Below are positions 34,270 to 42,505 of a stretch of 64,000 nt of DNA, in pieces. Made by a program: the position numbers and the translations under genes. The notes beneath the pieces are model-generated. The model ran no database searches. It saw only the letters and a list, made by a program, of their open reading frames with translations, and was not told where the DNA came from. This DNA is from JAJPHW01 sp963799065 (lineage in GTDB: Bacteria > Acidobacteriota > Terriglobia > Terriglobales > Acidobacteriaceae). Where the stretch lies: NCBI GenBank assembly GCA_963799065.1, contig CAWCVJ010000001.1, positions 1,178,001 through 1,242,000 of the forward strand. Reading direction: 5' to 3'. Positions within the stretch are counted from its first letter, which is position 1, and the number at the start of each line of letters is the position of its first letter.

Positions 34270-35865
34270 TTATCGGCTGAGCGCATGATCGGTATTGCGC
34301 TCGGCGATAATTCTTTGCGCATTCTCTTCGAGAGCTTTCGCCTGGGGAAGCAGATCAAGGGCCTTCAGAACTTGCGGATCGCTTTCGGCCCTGACTTTCA
34401 ATCCTTCTTCCTGTCCGAACGCGTCGATGAAAATTTCGCTCTTGAGGCTGGACCGAATCCAGTCGTTGTTCTGCACGAAATCCGCTTCGGTGTAGGGAAC
34501 CTTTTCGTCATCCAGAAACTTCCGGAATTCCGCCAGGGTGGCGTCGTCCACTTCGAAGCTCTTAGTGGGGTGATGTCCGATGACGTAATGCTTGGCGAAG
34601 TTAAAGAATGCGTAATGTTGCAGTAGAGTGTCCTGAAAGTGATTGTCTTTTATGGGGTCGATCTTTACGTCGGGAGTGATGCCGCCGCCGCCGTACACGG
34701 TACGTCCGCTATCGGTGAGTTTGACTTCCTTGCCGGCGTTGTTGTCTTCCGCGTCGCGGTTGAAGTAGTAGTCATAAAGAGAGACGTTGGAGTAATCGCG
34801 CTGAATGAGGCGGCCGCTCGGCGTGTAGTACTTCGCTGTGGTGAGCGCCAAGCCGGTGTTCTCGGACAACGGATAGACAGTTTGCACTAAGCCTTTGCCG
34901 AACGTGGTTTCGCCGGCGATCAGACCGCGATCATGATCTTGAATCGCACCGGAAACGATCTCAGCCGCCGACGCCGTACCGCGATTGACTAAGACAACCA
35001 ATGGGTACTCTTTGCCGCCGTTGCCGTGCTGCGCAACGTAACGCTTCTCTGGCGACGAGCGGCCGTGATGCGAAACGATCAGTTGACCTTTGCGCAAGAA
35101 CTTATCGGCAACGCCCACGCCTTCGCTAAGTAATCCGCCGGGATTCTGGCGTAGGTCGAGGATAAGGCCGTGCAGGTCTCCCATCTCATCGAGCGCGTCT
35201 GCAACTTCGTGCTCAGTCGTTTCGTTGAATCCGGAGACGTGCATGTAGCCGATGCCCGGCTTAATCATGAAGTGCAGGTCGACGCTGTAACGCGGAATTT
35301 CATCGCGCACGACGGCAAATTCGAGCGGCTTATCGGCGCCTTCGCGCAGCATCGTGATGTGAACGGTCGTGCCTTTAGGGCCTTTGAGCAGATCGGCGAC
35401 GTCTCCGGTGCTCATGTTGTCAGTGGGCTTGCCGTCGACGGCGACAATGATATCGCCAGGATGAATCCCTGCGCGATAGGCAGGGGTGCCTGCGAAGGGC
35501 GCAATCACGATAACTTTATTGTTGCGCGGCCCGACCGTCATTCCTACGCCGTAGTACTTGCCGCGCTGGTCTTCGCGGAGAAGGGAGTACTGCTTGGGAT
35601 CGAAGAAGTTCGAGTGCGGATCGAGCACGTGCAACATGCCCGGAATAGCGCCGTTGTAAATCGCTTTGTCGGCGTTTACCGGCTCGGCGTAATTTTGCTC
35701 GATCGTGTCGTACACGGTCGCGAATTGGCGCAGGCTGTCGCGCACATCCGAATCGGTGCTTGGGGTGACCGTGGGATTCTTCTGGGCAAACAGGATTCCC
35801 AGGAATCCGCATAGAACCAGGACACATGTAACGACGAGACCGCTGCGACGTGAACTACCAGCCAT
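34270..35865 (-). CDS. C-terminal processing peptidase, S41 family (CtpA-like)
   Basis: A 531-residue protease with an N-terminal signal or anchor helix (VVTCVLVLCGFLGILFA), then the S41 N-terminal helical domain, a PDZ domain (residues about 95-180, with GTPAYRAGIHPGDIIVAVDG) and the catalytic core. The nucleophile Ser is in RGTASAAEIVSGA and the Lys in TFGKGLVQTVYPL. These periplasmic enzymes trim or degrade proteins from their C-terminus. A long C-terminal extension follows (SFEVDDATLAEFRKFL onward), as in several Acidobacteriota homologues. The ATG at 35865 with GAAGGGA upstream is preferred over a TTG nine bases earlier. Confidence 0.93.
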   Translation of the reverse strand: MAGSSRRSGLVVTCVLVLCGFLGILFAQKNPTVTPSTDSDVRDSLRQFATVYDTIEQNYAEPVNADKAIYNGAIPGMLHVLDPHSNFFDPKQYSLLREDQRGKYYGVGMTVGPRNNKVIVIAPFAGTPAYRAGIHPGDIIVAVDGKPTDNMSTGDVADLLKGPKGTTVHITMLREGADKPLEFAVVRDEIPRYSVDLHFMIKPGIGYMHVSGFNETTEHEVADALDEMGDLHGLILDLRQNPGGLLSEGVGVADKFLRKGQLIVSHHGRSSPEKRYVAQHGNGGKEYPLVVLVNRGTASAAEIVSGAIQDHDRGLIAGETTFGKGLVQTVYPLSENTGLALTTAKYYTPSGRLIQRDYSNVSLYDYYFNRDAEDNNAGKEVKLTDSGRTVYGGGGITPDVKIDPIKDNHFQDTLLQHYAFFNFAKHYVIGHHPTKSFEVDDATLAEFRKFLDDEKVPYTEADFVQNNDWIRSSLKSEIFIDAFGQEEGLKVRAESDPQVLKALDLLPQAKALEENAQRIIAERNTDHALSR

Positions 35866-36081
35866 TTTTATCAAATCCCTTCAGCTCGGGCGGAATCCGT
35901 CCGAAAGCCGCGAATGAGCGCAGTATAACACGCAGTGAAACCGCAATCTGCCTATGTTGTACTCAAGTAACCACGACACGGAAGCGGCGCGCTGAACCCA
36001 AGAATCGCACTCAGTGAGATGCACGAAACGTGAGGGGGATTCCGCCATCTTTGCGAGAAAACGATAATGGGTCGCCGGCGC

Positions 36082-37200
36082 TTACGCAGTCAAGAGCCGC
36101 CAACCTAAAGCCAAACCGTTCACGGCGAAGTCGAGGGGTGAGAGCGCTCCCACGTGAGTGGCCAAAAGGCGCGAGAACAGTCTCGGCTGGGCCACAAATG
36201 CCTGCATTACGCGGCGTCGAAGTGTCTCGCGATGTTCCAGCAGTAGCATCAATCGAGCCATGATTGCGGGGCGGCGGGCCAGAGCGCGATGGCTTGCCTG
36301 GTAAGACGCCAGACTACCCGCCGTGATGCATTGAGCCAGCAGTTCCGCCTGGTGGAAAGCCAGACACAGACCTTCGCCGGTGATCGCGTCGACGCCCCCG
36401 GAAGCGTCTCCCAGGAGGGCAACGCGGTTGTTGCAAACGCGAGCGAGAGTGCGCGTTACGGACACCGCGCCCCGTTCGGGCGATCCATGCGCCGCGTCGT
36501 TTAGACGAATGGCTACTTGAGGAAAATCGTCTAACGCTTCGTCCAAGCGGAGGTTTGACCTTCGCGAGATAACGGCGACACAGACTTCGTCTTCGCTGAC
36601 GGGCGTGATGTAAAGCTGGGACTGATGGCCCCAATACAGTTCCATGAAATCCGTCCACGGCTTGATTTTGTAATGACGGCGGAAGGCGAAGCGACGACTG
36701 TCCTTTCGATGAGCATCGAGCGCCGCCCACTGCCTAACCCTCGAGGCACTTCCATCGGCGCCAACGATCCATCGGGCAGTCACCTGAGCATCCTTCAAAC
36801 AGACGCCGTCCGGATGCAGTCCCGTGACTACGGTCTGCCAAAGAAACCGAACGCCGACTCTTTCCGCCTGCTCGATCATGATGCGATGAAGTCCGGTTCG
36901 GCGGACTCCAAAACCGAAACCGGAAGGAAACACGGCTTCGGCGGACAAACCGGAACCGACGAAACGAATTCCCCGAAAACGCCGCGTCTCAAGCGGTGGA
37001 ATGTTTACGCCCAGCCGTTTCAAGGCTTCCACTCCGTCCGGCATGAGGCCCTCCCCGCAAGGTTTGTCGATGGGCGGCAAGCAACTGTCGGCGACGGTTA
37101 CGTTTAGTCCCCGTTCTCGCGCCGCGAGGGCTGCGGCGATGCCAGCGGGACCGCCGCCGATCACAAACACGTCGGTCTGAGAGTTCGTCGCCATTACCAT
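36082..37200 (-). CDS. FAD-dependent oxidoreductase, geranylgeranyl-reductase-like
   Basis: A 372-residue flavoprotein. VFVIGGGPAGIAAALAARERG is the FAD Rossmann motif, CGEGLMPDGVEALKRLG and VGADGSASRVR the substrate/FAD region typical of geranylgeranyl reductases and aromatic hydroxylases, and ALLGDASGGVDAITGEGLCLAF the GD motif. The start overlaps the end of the polyketide synthase gene (ATG 37200 or 37194; both near the TAA), so translation is coupled. Beside a type III polyketide synthase it may hydroxylate, reduce or oxidise the polyketide ring or tail; a role on isoprenoids is the main alternative. Confidence 0.85.
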   Translation of the reverse strand: MVMATNSQTDVFVIGGGPAGIAAALAARERGLNVTVADSCLPPIDKPCGEGLMPDGVEALKRLGVNIPPLETRRFRGIRFVGSGLSAEAVFPSGFGFGVRRTGLHRIMIEQAERVGVRFLWQTVVTGLHPDGVCLKDAQVTARWIVGADGSASRVRQWAALDAHRKDSRRFAFRRHYKIKPWTDFMELYWGHQSQLYITPVSEDEVCVAVISRRSNLRLDEALDDFPQVAIRLNDAAHGSPERGAVSVTRTLARVCNNRVALLGDASGGVDAITGEGLCLAFHQAELLAQCITAGSLASYQASHRALARRPAIMARLMLLLEHRETLRRRVMQAFVAQPRLFSRLLATHVGALSPLDFAVNGLALGWRLLTA

Positions 37201-38243
37201 TTCAGTGCCAGCAACTCCGAACAGAATCCAGGTCCCATCGCCGCGAGCAACCCGAGCATTCCGGGCGCAGGACGCCGGTTTTTCATCACTTCCTCCAACA
37301 CAGTCAGCACGGAAGCGGACGACAGGTTCCCGGTCCGACGCAAACAATCCCACGACGCCGACAACTCGCCGTTTTCCAGTTTCAGCGCCGCTTCGGTGGC
37401 CTGCAAAATTTTCGGGCCACCGGTATGCAAGACCCAACTTCCAATTTCTTCGCGTGGGTGGCCTAAGTCCCCCATGAATTGCTCTACGTCGCCACCCAAG
37501 TGGCTCTGAATCAGGTTTGGTACCTCCGGCGACAGCACAATGCGGAAGCCTTTTTCCGAGATATCCCAGCCCATCATTTCTTCGGTTTGCGGATAGAAGA
37601 CCGAACGAGTGCCGAGAATCTTCACGCCCTTCAAGCCAGTTTCACTTCCGGCAACGACGACGGCCGCGGCGCCGTCGCCGAACAGTCCAGACGAGATTAA
37701 GTTGGCCATCGAAAAGTCTTCGCGCTGCAATGTTAGAGAACAGAGCTCAACCGCCAGGATAACCGCGACCTGATCGGGGAACGCGCGTACGTAGTCCGCG
37801 GCTCGGGCGATCCCTGCGGCTCCCGCAACGCAACCCAGGCCAAACATCGGAATGCGCTTGATATTCGGAGAGAGACCCATTTTGTTGATCAAGAGAGCAT
37901 CGATCGAAGGGCTCGATATGCCAGTCACGGACGTGAAGAAGAGAGCTCCTATATCGCGAACGTCCAGGCAGGCAGCTGTAATCGCCCGACTGATGGCACA
38001 ACTCCCAAGATCTTTCGCCGTTCGAATCCAGTGGCCGTTGGCCTCGCCCCAAGTCTTCAGTTTTGGGTACTCGTCGATCGGTAAAGACAGGAAGCGGCCG
38101 TCGACCCCGACGTTGTTATGTAATCGACGCAAGACTTCGGGCTTGGGCAACTGATCGCCCCAATATTGTTGTAGCGCGGCGAAGAGCGTTTCCTGCGAAT
38201 AGTAATGCTTCGGGAACGAGCTAGCCGCAGACACAATTTGCAT
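37194..38243 (-). CDS. Type III polyketide synthase (chalcone/stilbene synthase family)
   Basis: A 349-residue thiolase-fold enzyme that condenses an acyl-CoA starter with malonyl-CoA. The full catalytic triad is present: Cys138 in FGLGCVAGAAGIARA, His273 in WVLHTGGPKIL and Asn306 in RTGNLSSASVL. GFRIVLSPEVPNL and MLGLLAAMGPGFCSELL are further family signatures. Bacterial enzymes of this type often make alkylresorcinols or alkylpyrones from long-chain acyl-CoA. It is the middle gene of three on this strand: an aminotransferase upstream (47-base gap) and the flavoprotein overlapping downstream. Product unknown. Confidence 0.92.
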   Translation of the reverse strand: MQIVSAASSFPKHYYSQETLFAALQQYWGDQLPKPEVLRRLHNNVGVDGRFLSLPIDEYPKLKTWGEANGHWIRTAKDLGSCAISRAITAACLDVRDIGALFFTSVTGISSPSIDALLINKMGLSPNIKRIPMFGLGCVAGAAGIARAADYVRAFPDQVAVILAVELCSLTLQREDFSMANLISSGLFGDGAAAVVVAGSETGLKGVKILGTRSVFYPQTEEMMGWDISEKGFRIVLSPEVPNLIQSHLGGDVEQFMGDLGHPREEIGSWVLHTGGPKILQATEAALKLENGELSASWDCLRRTGNLSSASVLTVLEEVMKNRRPAPGMLGLLAAMGPGFCSELLALKW

Positions 38244-38290
38244 GAGAAATCCTTAGAACTTCAAGTTGAGTGTTTTGGAGCGGCGAGGGG

Positions 38291-39652
38291 TCAAATGCCG
38301 ACCGCTCTCCGCGCCAGGCCCAGCGCTTCAGTCCAGAATGAAGTGGAGGAGTGTGCCAACTCCACGACTGCGGTGATCGCTGCGACGAATTCTTCGATTT
38401 GGCCATCGGTGACGACCAGTGGTGGGGCCACTTTCAGCACCATGAAGTTGTTGCCGCAGATTTGGGTCAGAATTCCGCTGTCGCGGAAAAGGCGCATCAC
38501 CACAATTTGCCCAAACATGGCGGGATGAATGTGAAGGAACGCCTCGAAGGGAACCCGGAGACGGAGCGATGAGGGGGAGCGGAACTCGATGCCAAGCAGA
38601 AGTCCTTCGCCGCGGATCGCTTTTATCATTTCGTATCCGCCGAGGGCGTCCTGCAACTTGCTACGCAGTTTGGCCCCTGATTCAATGCCGCGCGGGCCGA
38701 GATTTTCGTCTTGCAAAACTTCCAGCGTTGCCAGCGCGGCACGCATGGCGAGACTGTTTTCGCTGAATGTCGACGTATGGATGATGGCTCGTCGCAACGA
38801 TCCGTAGACCGAATGGTAGATCGCTTCTGTCATGAGGACGGCGCTGACGGGGACTAATCCGCCGCTCATGGCCTTGGCCATGATGACCATGTCGGGATCT
38901 AAATTCCACCTTTGCGATGCCAGAAAAGGGCCGGTTCGATACATGCCGGTCTGGACCTCGTCCAATACGAGTAAAGTTCCGTATCGCCGACAAAGCGCCT
39001 GTGCCTTTTGAAAATATTCCGGCGAAGGCACGCGAATGCCCGCCTCCGACTGGATCGGTTCTACGATGTAGGCAGCGAAGCGTTTGCTGGCAAGTTTTTG
39101 CTCAAGCGCGTTCAGGTCATCGAATGGGATGGCTTCGGTTTCTGGAAGCAGCGGACCGAAGCCTTCGCGCCAAAAGGAATCTCCCATGAGGGAGAGCGCG
39201 CCGCAGGTCAACCCGTGGAACGCTCCGTTGGCATAAAGTAGACCGGCGCGACTGGTGTGAGCGCGCGAGAACTTGATGGCGGCCTCAACGCCCTCGCTGC
39301 CGGAGCTGCCGAAAAAGACCTTGCTCAAACGTCCGCCCGCGAGTTGGCAAAGCTTCTTCCCCAGTTCGCCTGCGCGCTCCGCAACGTGAGTCTGAATCAT
39401 CGCGGGTCCGCGACTCTCCAGCTCTTCGTGCAGCGCCGCAATGATTGCCGGATGATTGTGTCCCGCATTGTGGACGCAGTAGCCCGAGAGAAAGTCCAGA
39501 AAACGCCTGCCGTCATCCGTGAAGAGTTCCGTGCCCAGGCAACGCTCGTACCGCACGTTCATCTCCAGCAGGTCCAACAACCGCACCCACTGGGGGTTCA
39601 CATGCTCGGAATAACTGACATCCAGTGTGGGTGCAATGGCGCTCGTGACCAT
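38291..39652 (-). CDS. Class III PLP-dependent aminotransferase
   Basis: A 453-residue fold-type I aminotransferase. LGTELFTDDGRRFLDFLSGY and HNHPAIIAALHEEL begin the fold, FGSSGSEGVEAAIKFSR and GAFHGLTCGALSLMG bind cofactor phosphate, LVLDEVQTGMYRTG contains the PLP Asp and MAKAMSGGLVPVSAVL the Schiff-base Lys. Such enzymes act on ornithine, putrescine, GABA or other omega-amines. The ATG at 39652 follows AAGAGG; the upstream frame to 39760 looks non-homologous. First gene of the polyketide operon, so it may supply or modify an amine in the product, or act in polyamine degradation. Confidence 0.88.
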   Translation of the reverse strand: MVTSAIAPTLDVSYSEHVNPQWVRLLDLLEMNVRYERCLGTELFTDDGRRFLDFLSGYCVHNAGHNHPAIIAALHEELESRGPAMIQTHVAERAGELGKKLCQLAGGRLSKVFFGSSGSEGVEAAIKFSRAHTSRAGLLYANGAFHGLTCGALSLMGDSFWREGFGPLLPETEAIPFDDLNALEQKLASKRFAAYIVEPIQSEAGIRVPSPEYFQKAQALCRRYGTLLVLDEVQTGMYRTGPFLASQRWNLDPDMVIMAKAMSGGLVPVSAVLMTEAIYHSVYGSLRRAIIHTSTFSENSLAMRAALATLEVLQDENLGPRGIESGAKLRSKLQDALGGYEMIKAIRGEGLLLGIEFRSPSSLRLRVPFEAFLHIHPAMFGQIVVMRLFRDSGILTQICGNNFMVLKVAPPLVVTDGQIEEFVAAITAVVELAHSSTSFWTEALGLARRAVGI

Positions 39653-39859
39653 CTTTGCCTCTTCCCGTGCGGCTGCCGCACGTAAAATTACAGATTGTGT
39701 GGCGGATGCGCTTTTGCAGTCCGATGCGTCTGGCAGCGAAGTTGGTTGCTCAAGATGCACCTCTGAGGCGATTCGTTTTTCAGCTTTCTCCTCGAATCTA
39801 TGTCGGGAATGCTCGACGGATTTTTGCCGTCAGCCCCTCGCGGGATTTATGATGCCGCT

Positions 39860-40165
39860 ATGAGTTTCGGCGAGACCATCTTCCTATTCTTGTTGGCTCT
39901 CGTGGTCTTCGGCCCTAAGAAGCTGCCCGAAATTGGACGCCAAATTGGGAAGCTGATGGCGGAGTTTAAGCGCGCGTCGAACGAGTTCCGATCGCAGGTC
40001 GAGAGCGAAATATCTCAACTTGAAGTAAAGGAAAATCGTGCGGCGAAGCCGGATTGGTCAAAGGCCTTGCAAGATAGGCTGATGGTGCCTACAAAACCAC
40101 CTGAGGGAGTGGTCGCCATAGGCTCGGCCGAGCCTCCTGAAGCGGGCAAGGCCCACGATGTCTGA
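39860..40165 (+). CDS. tatA: Sec-independent translocase TatA/TatB-like subunit
   Basis: A 101-residue protein with one N-terminal membrane helix (SFGETIFLFLLALVVFGPKKLPEIGR is the TatA/B signature, given here as ETIFLFLLALVVFGPKKLPE), then an amphipathic helix and a coiled segment to residue 60. The Glu after the first residues and the length leave TatA versus TatB open; some bacteria use one protein for both. It overlaps the tatC start by eight bases. The frame is open from 39800 but the ATG at 39860 begins the conserved helix. Confidence 0.88.
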   Translation: MSFGETIFLFLLALVVFGPKKLPEIGRQIGKLMAEFKRASNEFRSQVESEISQLEVKENRAAKPDWSKALQDRLMVPTKPPEGVVAIGSAEPPEAGKAHDV

Positions 40166-40964
40166 GCTCACCGCAGGTACGGCCCCTGCCGCGCAGCCAA
40201 CCGCCGATGCCTTGCCTGCCATGAGCTTCCTCGATCATCTCGAGGAATTGCGCAAGCGGCTGGTGCATTCGGTTGTCGCGGTCGTGGTGGGCTTTTTCGC
40301 CTGCTGGAATTACGCGCCGAAGATCGCAGACCTTATGCAGCGTCCGGTTATGTCCGCGTTGCACAAGAACGGCATGGCGGAGAAACTGGTCTATCTCAAT
40401 CCGACCGATCCTTTTAATTTTTTTATCAAGCTTGCGTTTCTTGCCGGCATTTGTGTGACTTCGCCCTACATCCTTTATCAAGTTTGGATGTTCATTTCGC
40501 CCGGCCTCTATCGCAACGAAAAGCGCTATGTGCTGCCGTTCATGTTTTCTACGATTGGATTGTTTCTGAGCGGAGCATACTTCGGATATCGAATCGTCTA
40601 TCCTGCAGCGCTCGATTTTCTTATCGGATTCGGTAAGCAGTTTCAGCCGATGATCACGCTGGGCGAATATACTTCGCTCTTCTTGACCGTGATTCTAGGC
40701 CTGGGCGCGGTGTTTGAAATGCCCGTTTTGATTTTTTTCCTGGCACTGATGGGAGTGGTTACGCCGGGATGGATGTGGCGCAATATTCGTTATTCCGTGC
40801 TGGTTATTTTTATTATCGCGGCGATCATTTGTCCGACCCCGGATATTTTAAACATGTGCATTTTTGCCGCTCCGATGCTTGGCTTGTACGTTCTCAGCAT
40901 AGGAGTCGCGTGGTTCGCGCATCCCAGCCGGCGCAAGGCACGTGACCCGAAAGGGCAGGCGTGA
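40158..40964 (+). CDS. tatC: Twin-arginine translocase subunit TatC
   Basis: A 268-residue membrane protein with six helices that recognises twin-arginine signal peptides. MSFLDHLEELRKRLVHSVVAV is the conserved cytoplasmic N-terminus, LNPTDPFNFFIKLAF the first periplasmic loop, SPYILYQVWMFISPGLY and the CPTPDILNMC region follow. The N-terminus carries about 20 extra residues rich in Ala/Pro. Cotranscribed with tatA; the M28 peptidase gene follows in the same direction. Confidence 0.95.
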   Translation: MSELTAGTAPAAQPTADALPAMSFLDHLEELRKRLVHSVVAVVVGFFACWNYAPKIADLMQRPVMSALHKNGMAEKLVYLNPTDPFNFFIKLAFLAGICVTSPYILYQVWMFISPGLYRNEKRYVLPFMFSTIGLFLSGAYFGYRIVYPAALDFLIGFGKQFQPMITLGEYTSLFLTVILGLGAVFEMPVLIFFLALMGVVTPGWMWRNIRYSVLVIFIIAAIICPTPDILNMCIFAAPMLGLYVLSIGVAWFAHPSRRKARDPKGQA

Positions 40965-41078
40965 GCGACGACGGCGTGAGAAGCACGAGCTCTAACGCGG
41001 AACTCACTCTCGAACTTGATGGCTGGGAAAATCGCGATGCATGTTCCGCACAACGATTGTCTGTGCAAGCGTGGAAGA

Positions 41079-41132
41079 GTGGGCCTTCAGGCCCACGAAT
41101 GCTCGCAAAAATGACTTGGGCTTTAGCCCCTG
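41079..41132 (-). repeat. Two-hairpin interspersed repeat, copy A, overlapping a gene start
   Basis: Read on minus: CAGGGGCTAAAGCCC, a 17-base spacer, then ATTCGTGGGCCTGAAGG and CCCAC. It has one hairpin GGGCT-AA-AGCCC and a perfect 8-bp hairpin GTGGGCCT-GA-AGGCCCAC. Both ends match the copy at 29309. The element spans the start codon and first residues of the M28 peptidase gene. Confidence 0.7.
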
Positions 41133-42118
41133 TATTTTTTGGTTTTTGCCTCACCACGGGATGCACACAGCCGCCGGTCGCTTCATCCTCGCCGTCCTCG
41201 CCGTCTCATGCGACTGAAACCGCCTCGGCCTCCGAACCCACTCTTCCGCCAATCACGGTTTCCATTCCTGCCCCATCCTTCGATGCTCAGCGCGCTTGGC
41301 AATACACGAAGGAAGTGACAGCTTTCGGGCCGCGTCCGGTCGGAAGCGCGAATCACAAGAAGCTGGAGCAATATATTATTTCTCGCTTGAAGGGCGATCA
41401 AGTTGAGGACGACGAATTCGTGGCCGACACCATTGAGGGAAGGTTTCCAGTACACAACATCATTGCTAAATTTCCAGGAACGCGCGACGGAATCATCGTT
41501 GTTGCCGGCCATTACGATACGAATTATCCATTTCGTAATAACGGCTACGTCGGAGCCAACGATGGTGGATCGTCAACCGCCGTTCTGCTCGAAATCGCCG
41601 ATCAGATGCGAACAAAGAAGCGCGAAGGATACAGCGTCTGGCTGGTTTGGACGGACGGCGAAGAAGCCATGCGCGAGTGGACGGACACCGATAGCGTTTA
41701 TGGGGCTAGGCATCTCGCCGATGGATGGCAGAAGGACGGCACCATCAAGTCCATCAAAGCGTTTCTCCTCGCGGACATGATCGGCGACGCCGACCTGAAC
41801 ATCGATCAAGACGCGAATTCGACTCCGTGGCTGGAAGACTTGGTCTATCAGGCGGCGACCCGGCTCGGCGTTCAGTCCCACTTTTATGCTCGCAAACTTG
41901 CGGTCGGGGACGATCACTCGCCGCTGTTAAAACTGGGAGTTCCGTGCGCCGACCTCATCGATTTCGATTACGGGTACAACAATGTCTTCTGGCACACGCC
42001 GCAGGATACCATCGATAAGCTGAGTCCGAAGAGTATTGAAATTGCCGGCAGCGTGATTTTGGAGACGATTTACATGCTGGATACGATGGATCTGCCCCCG
42101 AAGCGGGCGGATCATTAG
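41099..42118 (+). CDS. M28-family metallopeptidase, lipoprotein (glutaminyl cyclase-like)
   Basis: A 339-residue exported protein. MLAKMTWALAPVFFGFCLTTGC is a signal peptide ending in a lipobox (here quoted as FGFCLTTGC), so the mature protein is likely lipid-anchored. The zinc ligands of M28 are seen in VVAGHYDTNYP, GANDGGSSTA, TDGEEAM, LADMIGDADL and NVFWHTPQDT, an order like glutaminyl-peptide cyclotransferases and aminopeptidases. A longer frame starts at a GTG (40961) overlapping the tatC stop, but that would place 46 charged residues before the signal peptide. The chosen start codon lies inside the two-hairpin repeat. The stop overlaps the convergent alkyltransferase-like gene by four bases. 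Confidence 0.82.
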   Translation: MLAKMTWALAPVFFGFCLTTGCTQPPVASSSPSSPSHATETASASEPTLPPITVSIPAPSFDAQRAWQYTKEVTAFGPRPVGSANHKKLEQYIISRLKGDQVEDDEFVADTIEGRFPVHNIIAKFPGTRDGIIVVAGHYDTNYPFRNNGYVGANDGGSSTAVLLEIADQMRTKKREGYSVWLVWTDGEEAMREWTDTDSVYGARHLADGWQKDGTIKSIKAFLLADMIGDADLNIDQDANSTPWLEDLVYQAATRLGVQSHFYARKLAVGDDHSPLLKLGVPCADLIDFDYGYNNVFWHTPQDTIDKLSPKSIEIAGSVILETIYMLDTMDLPPKRADH

Positions 42119-42498
42119 TCTAGCTCCCAAGTGCGAAATTTGTGTTGATGCTTTGCGAGATCAACGCGCTTGCCTTTGAACTTTACGCCTTCCATCTGCA
42201 GGCGTAGACGCTGCTCGGCGGCTGCGTCCATGCGCAGCTTGATTACGCCGCCGGCGCCCAGCACTCGATACCAGGGCAAAGAGTTTGGCGGGTCGGTGCG
42301 CAACAGTCGCGCGACGGCGCGATGATAAAGAGGATATCCGGCCGCAGCCGCCACTTGGCCGTAGCTCGCGACTTTCCCTCTTGAAATTGACCGAATCACG
42401 CGCCGGAAGGCCGCGTCCCGCTGCTCATTCTTGCTCAACGAGCTGCGCAAAAGTTGGCGGCGCAGCGGCGCGGGAATTTTGCCGGCGGATTTCTTCAT
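42115..42498 (-). CDS. Alkyltransferase-like DNA-binding protein (MGMT family without catalytic Cys)
   Basis: A 127-residue protein with the DNA-binding domain of O6-alkylguanine-DNA alkyltransferases: FRRVIRSISRGKVASYGQVAA, HRAVARLLRT and a recognition motif LPWYRVLGAGG. The usual PCHRV motif is PWYRV here, with Trp76 in place of the reactive Cys, as in ATL proteins that bind alkylated guanine and recruit nucleotide excision repair. The ATG at 42498 lies eight bases after the potD-like stop; the longer frame to 42564 overlaps that gene. Its place in a transporter operon is unexplained. Confidence 0.88.
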   Translation of the reverse strand: MKKSAGKIPAPLRRQLLRSSLSKNEQRDAAFRRVIRSISRGKVASYGQVAAAAGYPLYHRAVARLLRTDPPNSLPWYRVLGAGGVIKLRMDAAAEQRLRLQMEGVKFKGKRVDLAKHQHKFRTWELD

Positions 42499-42505
42499 CG
42501 CAAGA

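Noticed and set aside
35866..36081. 216-base space between the protease start and the flavoprotein stop
   Set aside because: No hairpin terminator, promoter pair or small gene with supporting evidence.
39653..39859. 207-base divergent space between the aminotransferase and tatA
   Set aside because: Frames reading through it are extensions of the flanking genes without homology-like sequence; no promoter pair strong enough to list.
40961..41098. GTG start of the M28 peptidase overlapping the tatC stop
   Set aside because: The GTGA overlap looks attractive, but it would add 46 charged residues before a clear lipoprotein signal peptide. Kept as an alternative only.
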